Shown in pieces: positions 49,064-57,900 of a stretch of 64,000 nucleotides of DNA; position 1 is the first letter of the stretch, and every line of letters starts with the position of its first letter. Both the position numbers and the translations under genes were made by a program. The notes beneath the pieces are model-generated. The model searched no databases. It worked only from the letters and a program-made list of their open reading frames with translations, and was not told where the DNA came from. The stretch lies in assembly GCF_016734815.1 (NCBI RefSeq), contig NZ_JAERQF010000008.1, forward strand, positions 62,001 through 126,000. The letters are read 5' to 3'. Source of the stretch: Hymenobacter rubidus. Lineage in GTDB: Bacteria; Bacteroidota; Bacteroidia; Cytophagales; Hymenobacteraceae.

Positions 49064-50158
49064 ATGACTATTGCCGACCTGCGCCGCGAAAACCTCATTC
49101 TCTTCGAAGCCATTAGCGGCAGCCGCGCTTACGGCACTAGTTTGCCGCATTCCGATACCGATTTGAAAGGCGTATTCATTTTGCCCGAAGCCCGGTTTTA
49201 TGGGCTCGATTATATACCGCAGGTGGCCAACGACACCAACGACGAAGTGTTTTATGAGTTGCGCCGCTTTGTGGAGTTACTCCTGAAAAATAACCCAACG
49301 GTGTTGGAATTATTAGACACCCCGGCCGACTGCGTTGTGTACAAACACCCGCTTTTTGAGCAGTTTAAAGCGGTTGATTTTCTCTCAAAAATCTGCCGTC
49401 AAAGCTTCGCCGAATACGCCGTGGCGCAAATTCGCAAAGCCAAAGGACTCAACAAGAAAATTAACCATCCCGAGCCACCAGCCCGCAAATCGGTGCTGGA
49501 TTTCTGCTACGTAACGGTAGGTGCGGGCGCGCAGCCCGTGGCCACCTGGCTGGCCCGCCACGGCTACACTGCCGGGCAATGCGGTCTGGCCAACGTGCCG
49601 CACCTCAGCGACTTATACGCCCTGTTTGTGGATGACACGCTGGAGCGCCGCTGCGGCTACCGCGGCCTGGTGCGCGACCCGGATACCTCGCAGGAGGTCG
49701 TGCTTTCTGCTGTGCCGAAAGGCGAGGAACCGGTGGCGTATTTGTCCTTCAACCGCACTGGCTACAGCGTGTATTGCCGCGCCTTTCGGGAATATTGGGA
49801 ATGGGTAGAGACGCGAAATGCCGAGCGCTACCAAAACACCGTGCAGCACGGAAAAAATTACGACGCAAAAAACATGCTGCACGTTTTCCGCCTGTTGCAA
49901 ATGGCAGAAGAAATTGCCAAGGAAGGCCGATTAAACGTGCGCCGACCTAATCGGGAATTTCTGTTGCAAATTCGACGCGGCGAATTTGAGTACGAAGAAT
50001 TGGTTGCCGAAGCAGAGAAGTGGGTTGTCCGGGTCGAAACGACCTTTGCCGCATCCCAGTTGCCCGACGCTCCTGACAAAGCTGCGGCTGAAAACCTCCT
50101 CATCAAGCTGCGAAAACAATTTTATGCACATACAGACACTACCGAATTGACTCGGTAA
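49064..50158 (+). CDS. RlaP-type nucleotidyltransferase, second of tandem pair
   Basis: I choose ATG 49064 (TIADLRREN) over a GTG 45 bases upstream, because the nucleotidyltransferase domain starts within 20 residues. The 364-residue protein has the ISGSRAYGTSLPHSDTDLKG motif in two parts: GSRAYG and the D-x-D in SDTDL. Helices with RRFVELLLKNNPTVLELL and HVFRLLQMAEEI follow, as in longer RlaP members. Its sequence is clearly different from the first copy, so the pair are ancient paralogues, not a recent duplication. Both face the same way as the pnkp remnant. Confidence 0.85.
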   Translation: MTIADLRRENLILFEAISGSRAYGTSLPHSDTDLKGVFILPEARFYGLDYIPQVANDTNDEVFYELRRFVELLLKNNPTVLELLDTPADCVVYKHPLFEQFKAVDFLSKICRQSFAEYAVAQIRKAKGLNKKINHPEPPARKSVLDFCYVTVGAGAQPVATWLARHGYTAGQCGLANVPHLSDLYALFVDDTLERRCGYRGLVRDPDTSQEVVLSAVPKGEEPVAYLSFNRTGYSVYCRAFREYWEWVETRNAERYQNTVQHGKNYDAKNMLHVFRLLQMAEEIAKEGRLNVRRPNREFLLQIRRGEFEYEELVAEAEKWVVRVETTFAASQLPDAPDKAAAENLLIKLRKQFYAHTDTTELTR

Positions 50159-50273
50159 TGGCCGTGGTAAATGACCACCCCACGTCAGTGCCTGCGGCTT
50201 CGTATGCTCTGGTCGACAGCATGTTGCGTTGCATTGAGTTTCTCGCTGAATAATTACCGGCAGGCATCCGCCG

Positions 50274-50744
50274 CTACAGGCTCCTTACAGGCACTATTTT
50301 CACGCCCGTATACAGTTTCGGATTATCGACAGCAGACATGGGCTCGATGCTAAAGCGCTTGTCGAACTTGCTGACGTTGGCCAATTTCAGCAACGTGGTG
50401 TAGTCCGCCGCGTGTCCGCTCTTGGTCTTGACAAAGAAGCTATTGACACGCAACGTTGCCGGGTCATAGCTCACTTCCAGGGCCGTTGTATCGCGCCAAT
50501 ACGTGTAGAGGGCTTCGGTCGTGCCGTTTGCCGACGCGCGGGGTGTTTGGTCATGGTCGGGCCGAATAGACTGGCTAATCAGTGGCCTTGCGATTTCATT
50601 AGCATTGAGCCCCAGCAACGCCGGAACATCAAAAGCTCGTTGAACCGTCGGTTCAGTGGCTACAGTGGGGGTTTCTACAACCGTCTGGTCGGTTGTAGCA
50701 CAACCCAGCAACAGAGCTAGCGGAAGAAAGAATGGATATCGCAT
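50274..50744 (-). CDS. Putative lipoprotein of unknown function (156 aa)
   Basis: ATG 50744 opens RYPFFLPLALLLGC, a lipoprotein signal with Cys at residue 15. A TTG six bases earlier is an alternative start. The mature protein has a Thr/Val-rich spacer, then a compact domain (VQRAFDVPALLGL, TTALEVSYDPATLRVNSFFV) that may be a small beta/alpha fold. No family is recognised. It closes the accessory island. Confidence 0.65.
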   Translation of the reverse strand: MRYPFFLPLALLLGCATTDQTVVETPTVATEPTVQRAFDVPALLGLNANEIARPLISQSIRPDHDQTPRASANGTTEALYTYWRDTTALEVSYDPATLRVNSFFVKTKSGHAADYTTLLKLANVSKFDKRFSIEPMSAVDNPKLYTGVKIVPVRSL

Positions 50745-50750
50745 TTTCAA

Positions 50751-51268
50751 AGCAATTTAAATGAACTTGTGTATACGATAACGCTTCTAAAACAGCTAAT
50801 CTTTATGAGGTATATGCCTTAAAATTCCGTTGCGTTTAAATTCCTGCGATGCTGTTCTGACACACGGTTGAATTCAGCTTATTTCTCTGCGCTGGCTGGG
50901 CGCGTGTGCGTGACTGCCCACTGCGCTGCTGCCCGGCAACGAATCGGCCTGACTGGAAGTAGACGACCAGTGGGCCCGGCTACAGTGCGCCCACCGCGGC
51001 CGTTCCGGTCCTGCCTTGTGCGCTTCAATCAGTACCACGAATTGGACGAGTGCGAAACCCTGCACCGCCAGGGTGCCGGTTTTCCCTGCCAATTCCCGGC
51101 TCCGTGCTGCCGCCATGCAAACCCTCAAAAGAACTGCGCGCTCCAGCGCGGAAGCAGCAGGAGCGAACGCCGGGATTGCCGGCGCCGTCGAACTCCATTT
51201 ACTTGCCAGCAGGGGCGTGACAGTTGGCCGATGTCAGCGGTGGGCCCGGCCGTGGCAGTGCCAGGGAA
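50751..51268. other. Intergenic stretch without a supported gene
   Basis: About 500 bases with frames on both strands but no recognisable product. A fragment near 50955-50985 (reading LEVDDQW) faintly recalls DDE-type transposases, too little to call. It merges on the right into a long inverted repeat. Confidence 0.4.
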
Positions 51269-51432
51269 CCTGTTTAGGAAGTCGCTGGCGCGCGTCTCCG
51301 ACGCGTGCCGACTGGGTCTGAGCCGTTGGCTCGGGTTAGCCATTCCGCCCCGAACGTATTCAGCGCCCGAGCCAGAGGCGCGAAATCAGTCAGCACGCGT
51401 CGGAGACGCGCGCCAGCGACTTCCTAAACAGG
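51269..51432. repeat. Perfect 40-bp inverted repeat
   Basis: The arms 51269-51308 and 51393-51432 are exact complements over 40 bases and contain GTCGCTGGCGCGCGTCTCC. A second nested pair (GGCTCGGG/CCCGAGCC) lies inside. It ends 23 bases before the 3' end of the sensor kinase and may act as its terminator. Confidence 0.85.
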
Positions 51433-51454
51433 TTCAGGGTATCCAAACGCCGTT

Positions 51455-52645
51455 TCAGACCAACTCAACGAAGAAAGTAGTGCCTTCGCCCTCGCGGCTG
51501 TCGAGCCAGATGCGTCCGCCGTGCAAGCGCACAATTTGCTGGGTGATGAACAGGCCCAAGCCGGTGGTGGTGTCGCCGTAGAGCCCGGCGCGCTTGGCGG
51601 GCGTAAACTTGTCAAACACCGCGGGCTGCATCTCCGCGGCAATGCCCACACCGGTGTCCTGCACCGCGGGCAGCGCCCGGCCGGCCTGTTCGCTCACGCG
51701 CACCCACACGTGGCCACCGGCGGGGGTAAACTTAAGTGCGTTGCTGACCAGGTTGTGGACCACCCGGCCGAAGTAGGCCCGGTTGAGGTTGGCCTGGACG
51801 GAAGCGGGCGGCACTTCCACGGCGAGGGCAATGCCCTTTTCCTGCGCAGCAAGCCGGTGCACAACCAACTGCGCCTCCAAAAATGCCCCCAGGTCCGTGC
51901 GCTCCTTTTGCAAGCGGGCCGCGTCGAGCTCCCCGAGGTAAAGCAGGTCCTTGAGCAGAACGTGGATGTCTTCGCACGCGCGCTGAATGAGGGCAAGGTA
52001 CTGGCCGGTGGCGGGCAAAGCCCCGGCGGGCAGCGCAAGCTCGCGCCGCAGCAGGTCGGCCAGCAGTTGGATGTGGGCGATGGGCGTTTTCACGTCGTGC
52101 GCCACCAGGTGCAGGATGGTTTCCTGTGCATCATACAAGCGCTTGTGCCAAATTTCCAACGACTTGCGGTCGTCGATGTCTTCCACCGTGGTGTAGCCCA
52201 GCTCCTGGCCCTGGTCGTCGAAGAGCACCGACGTTACGCGGCACCAGAAGGACGACCCCTCGGGGCGCACCAGGCAGGTTTCGAGGGAAAACGAGGGCAG
52301 CTTGTGGGTCCAGAGGCGCTCTTGCAGGTAGCGCCAATCGTCGCGGTGGTCGGGATGAGCAAACTCAAGCAGGGCGCGCCCGAGCAGTTCGTCGGGGTGG
52401 GCCATGCCCAGCATGGCGGCCACGGCGGCATTGGCCTGCCGGATGGTGAGCGTGGCGTCAATGATTTTTTGGCCTAGGGGCGACTACTCGAACACGGTCC
52501 GGAATCGCACCTGGCTTTGCCGGTACGCCTCGGCCAGCGCGTGCAGTTCGGCCGTGGCGCGTTGCTCGGTGCGCAACGCGTGGTTCTCGGCTTGCAGGGC
52601 CTGCAGGTCGGTGGGCAGCGGAGCAGGCGGCGGAGCGGAAGACAT
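51455..52645 (-). pseudogene. PAS-sensor histidine kinase broken by a nonsense codon
   Basis: The intact frame would run from ATG 52645 to 51455 (396 codons): a short coiled N-terminus, two PAS-like segments, a HisKA domain (HLVAHDVKTPIAHIQ, with the phospho-acceptor His) and an HATPase (LVSNALKFTP, VQDTGVGI, TTGLGLFI). At 52486-52484 a TAG interrupts it in frame, in the position read FE-stop-SPLGQKI. The neighbouring residues match the usual FEQSPLG of PAS domains, so a single C-to-T change of CAG explains it. The rest is undamaged, so the mutation is recent. The 3' part could still be made from an internal start near 52423. Confidence 0.85.
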
Positions 52646-53185
52646 GGCGGTAGAAAAACGGTGCGCGCAAGGTAGCCATTCTGCAAGGGGCAGAGCCGTG
52701 CCGGTGAAAAATAGGCGACGCCCTCAACCCGCCCGCCGCAACATCGCTTGCTTGGCAGCGCCGCATTGAGCAACTGATGAGGCCAATGGGCACTTGCAGA
52801 GAAAGTCTCTTTTTTCTAAACGGCGGCCGTATTCCATATTCCAGAGGACATTTACTAATGGCAAAACGGCCCGGAAACGCAGGTTTTCCTTGAGTAATTC
52901 AGTGCTCATTTAACGGTGGCAAAAATGCTCCTCAAAAATGGCCTTTACAGGTTGACTTTCGAGGGGCACTTTTCTCCCCATTAATCATCCGTTTTTTGGA
53001 GGGTTCGCGGTTCACGAAACTCATCCACTTTACGCGTTTCGTAAACTTTGATTCGTAGACGAGTTTCTTAAACTCGCCAGGTGCTGGAGCGGCCTGTTGG
53101 CTATCTTTTACCGAGCTGCGATTGTAGTTTAGTAAACCGAGCCTTACATTGGCAGGTCGTTGTTCTTTTGATGCACTCTTGCTCT
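52646..53185. other. 540-base intergenic region with short palindromes
   Basis: No gene is supported. Between about 53010 and 53076 several short dyads repeat the theme GTTTC/GAAAC, including a perfect 7-bp dyad CGAGTTT-CTT-AAACTCG at 53060-53076. These might be operators for the gene at 53186. Confidence 0.4.
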
Positions 53186-53839
53186 ATGCGAATACATGTG
53201 CTGGCTTACTGGGGGCTTTGCTGTGTTTATCCGTTGGCTGGACATGCCCAGCAAGTTGCCGACCACTTAGAACCGAGCAGGGGCAGTCTGTTCGAGGACA
53301 AACGCCTCCAGCCCTTCTATTCGGCCCTCCAGCAAGTGTTATTTGCCGGCCTCTCCGACAAGCCCCTGGCGCGTATCGTCGTGGTGCCCTCCTTCGCGCC
53401 CGAATACCTGGTCTCGGTGGAGCAGAACGCCGGCACCTATACCCTCATCAGCCGCGTCTGCCAGCAGCAAGTCCAGGCGGCGCTCCGGGAGCAGCCGGCG
53501 CGGCGCGTGACAGCGCAAACCCGCACGGCTCCATTGCCCGAGCCGCTGGCGACGGCCGTGGTGGCCGTCATCCGCCAAGCCCTGGCACAGACCCAATACC
53601 CTGCCCCCGTCCCGCGTTACCAATTGGACGGCACGGCCTACTATTTTATGGCGTTTCAACGCTGGGCGGGGTGGTGGAATGGCCAAACCTGGTCACCGGC
53701 CTCGGATACGCGGATGCGCGCGTTAGTGGACCTGGTGGCGCATTTGAAAGAACTGACCGCGGACCCCGCCAACCAGCAACGGCAACTCGACTTGCAGCAG
53801 GAAGCCGCGCAGTTACTGGCCCGCCTGACAAGCAAATAA
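53186..53839 (+). CDS. Secreted protein of unknown function (217 aa)
   Basis: ATG 53186 opens a hydrophobic signal (IHVLAYWGLCCVYPLAGHAQ). A start at 53171 is also possible. The mature protein is helical and rich in Gln, with LFAGLSDKPLARIVVVPSF, a basic middle and the aromatic cluster YYFMAFQRWAGWW. There are no recognised motifs. Short palindromes upstream at 53060-53076 may regulate it. I do not recognise a family. Confidence 0.6.
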   Translation: MRIHVLAYWGLCCVYPLAGHAQQVADHLEPSRGSLFEDKRLQPFYSALQQVLFAGLSDKPLARIVVVPSFAPEYLVSVEQNAGTYTLISRVCQQQVQAALREQPARRVTAQTRTAPLPEPLATAVVAVIRQALAQTQYPAPVPRYQLDGTAYYFMAFQRWAGWWNGQTWSPASDTRMRALVDLVAHLKELTADPANQQRQLDLQQEAAQLLARLTSK

Positions 53840-53915
53840 AGCGCAGTTACTAGTTCAGCGAAACGGTACTACGTTAAACGCGCTCTGTTCAAAAATAGGA
53901 GTATCCGGACTTCCC

Positions 53916-54236
53916 TTAGGTCACAATACGCCTATTCAGCGGAATTTCAACAACAGTTAGCGCCACCCACTGCAGGCCAAGTACAACCAGCAATGCCAGT
54001 CCATACCACACAGCCAGGGCCCATTTTCGCTGCACCAGGGCAACTAACGCCCCAAGCAGATTAACGGCAATAGTAAGCATAATAACCGCAAGCATGGACC
54101 AGCCATCCGGCCCCTCACTTTGCAGGCAATTACCCAGCAGCAGCAGGAGTAAGACTAGATTCAACCCAATGGGCCATGCCAGGGAGACAAGCGCAGGCCG
54201 GTTTGTAGCATTCTTCAAAGTCGTAACTTCTGGCAT
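53916..54236 (-). CDS. Small membrane protein (106 aa, three helices)
   Basis: From ATG 54236 the protein has three hydrophobic helices (GLNLVLLLLLLGN, MLAVIMLTIAVNLLGALVAL, LAVWYGLALLVVLGLQW) joined by short polar loops, and a basic C-terminus. It is an integral inner-membrane protein of unknown function. No partner gene is adjacent in the same direction. Confidence 0.65.
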   Translation of the reverse strand: MPEVTTLKNATNRPALVSLAWPIGLNLVLLLLLLGNCLQSEGPDGWSMLAVIMLTIAVNLLGALVALVQRKWALAVWYGLALLVVLGLQWVALTVVEIPLNRRIVT

Positions 54237-54337
54237 GAATAAGGACGCTTCCGCTCGTCGCAGCTGACAATACTCAAACGTACTTCAAGTTCACGTTAAC
54301 GGTGGTTCAAGTTAGAAAGGAATAGAATAGCGCTACG

Positions 54338-54366
54338 AAGCCCCGCCCACCGGCGGGGCTTTTTTC
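54338..54366 (+). terminator. Intrinsic terminator left of the phage remnant
   Basis: GCCCCGCC at 54340-54347 pairs with 54352-54359, and the stem is followed by a run of T's to 54365. It insulates the phage genes from upstream transcription. Confidence 0.8.
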
Positions 54367-54405
54367 GTCCTATGTCCCGCTGAGTAGCCCCCGCATCTTG
54401 GGGAC

Positions 54406-54936
54406 ATGAGTGACTACTCCGCCGACTTTCAGCGCATCCTCGACGAGGAGTTGGGCAACTACGCCACCCGGGCGCTGGCGCTGCTGGCGGCTTCCATCGA
54501 ACAGAAGGGCCTCGTCTTCACCCAGGAACTGCTCCAGTCCCTGCGCTCGGAAGTGGTGGCGGCTTCGGCCCGCCACGTGGCCAGCATGGGGGTGGCCTTC
54601 GAGCAGTACGGCCGCATTCGGGACATGAAGGGCATCAACCGCCGCAAAGCGCCGCCGCTCGATGTCATCGAAGCCTACGTGGCGAAGGTCGGCATTGACA
54701 AGTTCAGTTACGTGCCCGGCTACCGCTACGGGCAATTTCCGCTCACCAAAGCCGTGGCCCTCAACCGCATCGCGTGGGGCCTCTCCCGCGCCATGCTGCG
54801 CGACCAGAGCCAGGTACGCCCCAAGGCCTGGTTCGCCAAAACCTTCTACGGGTCGATTAACCGCTTCATCGACGCCGTGACCACCCGCTACGCCGCCCAA
54901 ACCGGCACCCACCTCGCCGCCAGCATCCGCCTCTAA
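54406..54936 (+). CDS. Phage-type hypothetical protein preceding the tape measure gene
   Basis: The 176-residue protein starts at ATG 54406. It is soluble and helical (DEELGNYATRALALLAASIEQKG-like opening), with a basic C-terminal half (LNRIAWGLSRAML, FIDAVTTRYAAQTG). Its stop TAA shares its last A with the ATG of the tape measure gene, so the two are translationally coupled. A tail-assembly or minor-tail role is inferred only from that position. No other phage gene lies upstream. Confidence 0.7.
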   Translation: MSDYSADFQRILDEELGNYATRALALLAASIEQKGLVFTQELLQSLRSEVVAASARHVASMGVAFEQYGRIRDMKGINRRKAPPLDVIEAYVAKVGIDKFSYVPGYRYGQFPLTKAVALNRIAWGLSRAMLRDQSQVRPKAWFAKTFYGSINRFIDAVTTRYAAQTGTHLAASIRL

Positions 54937-57900
54937 TGGGACAAGTAAGACAGGACAACGTCCAGATTAAGCTCGAAATCGACGGCTCGCAGTCGCGCAC
55001 CGAACTCGATAACCTCACCCGCAAGGCCCAGGTGCTGCAGGACGGCATGAAGGGCCTGCGAAAAGGCACGGAGGAGTACGTGGCGGCCAATAAGGAGCTG
55101 AGCACGGTCAATGCCCGCATGGCCGAACTGCGCAAGGAAATCGGCCTTACCTCGCTCACGATTCCGCAGCTGGGCAACTTGTCGCGGCAGCTCAACCGCG
55201 AGTTGGGTCAGCTCACGCCCAACACCCAATCCTTCGTCGATAAAGCCCAGGAGCTGGCCGAAGTTGATGCGCGCCTGGCGCAGGTGCGCCGCGAGGCCAG
55301 GGGCGTGAAGGAAGAGCTGGACAACGCCGGCGGCGGCTTCGGTGATTTCCTGAAAAAAGCGGTGGCCTTTACCGGCATTCAGCTGGGGGTGGAGGCCGTG
55401 CTGAGCGGGCTCAAGCAGCTCGGCTCGGAAAGCATCGACGAGTTTGCCCAGGCCCAGGGCGCCGCCGCGCAGCTGGAGGCTACGCTCAACAGCACCGGCC
55501 ACGCGGCCGGCCTCACCAAGCAGGAGCTGCTCGACCTGAGCACCGCCCTGGAAGGCAAAACCATCCTCGACGGCGACGCCATCACGCAGGCCCAGGCCGT
55601 GCTGCTCACCTTCACCAAGATTAAGAAGGGCGTGTACGAGGAGGCCTTGCCGGCCATCGTGGACATGGCCACCAAGCTGGGCGGGGACGGAGAGGCTGAC
55701 CTGAAAGGGGCCACCATTCAGGTAGGCAAAGCGCTGAACGACCCGGTGAAGGGCATCACGGCGCTGGCCAAAGCCGGCGTGTCGTTCTCGGAAGACCAGA
55801 AAACGATGATTAAGTCGCTGGTCGATACCGGGGACGTGGCCGGCGCGCAGGCCATCATCCTGCGGGAGTTAAAAACGGAGTTCGCCGGCTCGGCCGAGGC
55901 AGCGGCCAAAGCCGGTACCGGCCCGCTGAAACAGTTCCAGATTCAGATTGGCAACGTCAAAGAGGGGCTGGGCGAATTGATAGTGGACGGGTTGCAGGCC
56001 ATGCAGCCGGTGCTCACCGCAGGCCTGGGCTTGTTTACGTTCTTCATCGAACTGCTAAAGGGCACGCCGGCATTCCTTTCGGAAAACAAGGCGGCGCTCC
56101 TGGGCCTGGGCGTGGCCATCGTCACGCTCAATGCCGAGCAGGTCATTCTCAACGGCTTGGTGCTCTACCAGGCCGTGGTGGAAAAGGGACGGGCGGCGGC
56201 CACGCTGGCCAGTGCCACCGCGCAGCGCGTGCTCAACGCCGCTATGAGTGCCAACCCCATTGGATTGGTCATCGCGGCCGTGGCCCTGCTGGTAGGCGGC
56301 CTGGTCACGCTTTACGATAAGAGTGAGAAGGTGCGCGAGGTGTTTGCCGGCCTTTCCGCCACGGCCAAATCGGTGTTTACCAGCATCAAGGAGGTGGTGG
56401 TAAACCAGCTGGGCAGCGTGGCCACGCTGCTGGCCGGCATTTTCACCTTCAACCCGGCCCTGATTAAAAAGGGGCTGGACGAGTTGGGCCCGGTGCTGAG
56501 CAAGGCCGGTACCGACGCCGCGGCCGCCTACCACCAGGGCTACGCCGCGCAGCAAGCTAAGGAACAGGCCGCGCAGGCGGCGCGGGCCAGTGAGCAGCGG
56601 GCCGAATTGGCGAAAAAGGCCCAGGCCGCGGCCAAGAAAACAGCGGAGGAAGAGTTGAAGGCCAACCTGGAAAGCCTGAAAAACCGGGAAGCCCACATCA
56701 AAGCGGCCCTGGCGCTGGTGGCGGCCGGCTCGGCGGAGGAGTTGCGCCTGAAAAAGCAGGAGGTGACGACCAAGCGCGACATCGAGTTGCTGGATGAGAA
56801 GAAAACCGCCGGCGACAAGAAAGTGATTCGGGCCGAAGCCCTGCGCGATTTGCACCAGCTGCAGGACGACTACGATACCAAAACCAAAGCGGCCGCTGAG
56901 AAACGGGCCAAAGACCAGGCCGACGTGGACAAGCGCATCGCCGACCTGAAGGCGGCGCTGCTCAGCGACGAAACCGAGAAAAAGATTCAGCAGCTGAACG
57001 CGGCCGCTGAAAAAGAGAAGGCCACCGCCAAGGGCACGGCCGAGCAGATTGCCGAGCAGCGCAAACTCATCGACGAGAAGCTGGCCGTGGACGTGGCCGA
57101 GGTGCGGCGGGCCCGGGCCCAAAAGGAGGCGGAAGAGGAATTAAGCATTGAAAAGCAGCGCAATGCCCTCATCCAAAACGAGTGGGAGCGCCGGGCGGCG
57201 GAGCTGCGCACGGCGGCCGCCGGCGAGCTGCTTAAAATCCTCGACACCGACCGCAACGCGGCCGAAAAGCGCCGGCTAATTCAGGAAAAGCTCCAGCGCG
57301 ACCTGGTGGCGCTGGAAGCCAGCCGGGTGGAGCAGCAGCGCCAGGTGGCCGAGCGCATCGCCGCCATTGACGAGGACATTGCCCGGCGCCGCATCGAGCG
57401 CCGCCGGCAGCAGGCGGCCGAGTTCAGTGCCGCCCGCGCCCAGGCCGATGCCGACGAATACGCCCTGCGGAAGCAGCAGCTCGATGCGCAGTATGCGGAG
57501 GAGTATTTTCAACTGGGCCTAAGCGAAGCCGAAAAGCTGGCTATTTCGCGCAAATACCTCGACGACAAGGAAGCGCTGGAGGAGGAATATGCGCAGCGCT
57601 CGAAGGACCGCAACCGGGCCGGGACAGAGTTTGCGCTGGGCATCGGGAGCCAGGCCGTGCAGGCATTGGCCGATTTCTCAAAAATTGACAGCGATAAGGA
57701 GCTAATCCGCATCGAACAGAGCAAGAAAAAGCGCCTGGCCCAGCTGGAGTCCGAGTACAAGGCCGGCCGCATCGCCAAGGAGTCCTACGAATCGCAGAAA
57801 GCCGCCATTGAGGCCAACTACGACGCGCAGACCCGCCGGGTGAAGAAAGACGCAGCCGAGAAGGAAAAAGCCTTCAACGTGGCCCAGGCGGTGATTCAAA

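Noticed and set aside
50868..51581. A 237-codon plus-strand frame, with a faint transposase-like LEVDDQW
   Set aside because: It runs through the inverted repeat and into the antisense of the kinase, and the transposase resemblance is seven residues only.
54300..54406. A left attachment site for the phage remnant
   Set aside because: I looked for a copy of the tRNA-Asp 3' end here and found none.
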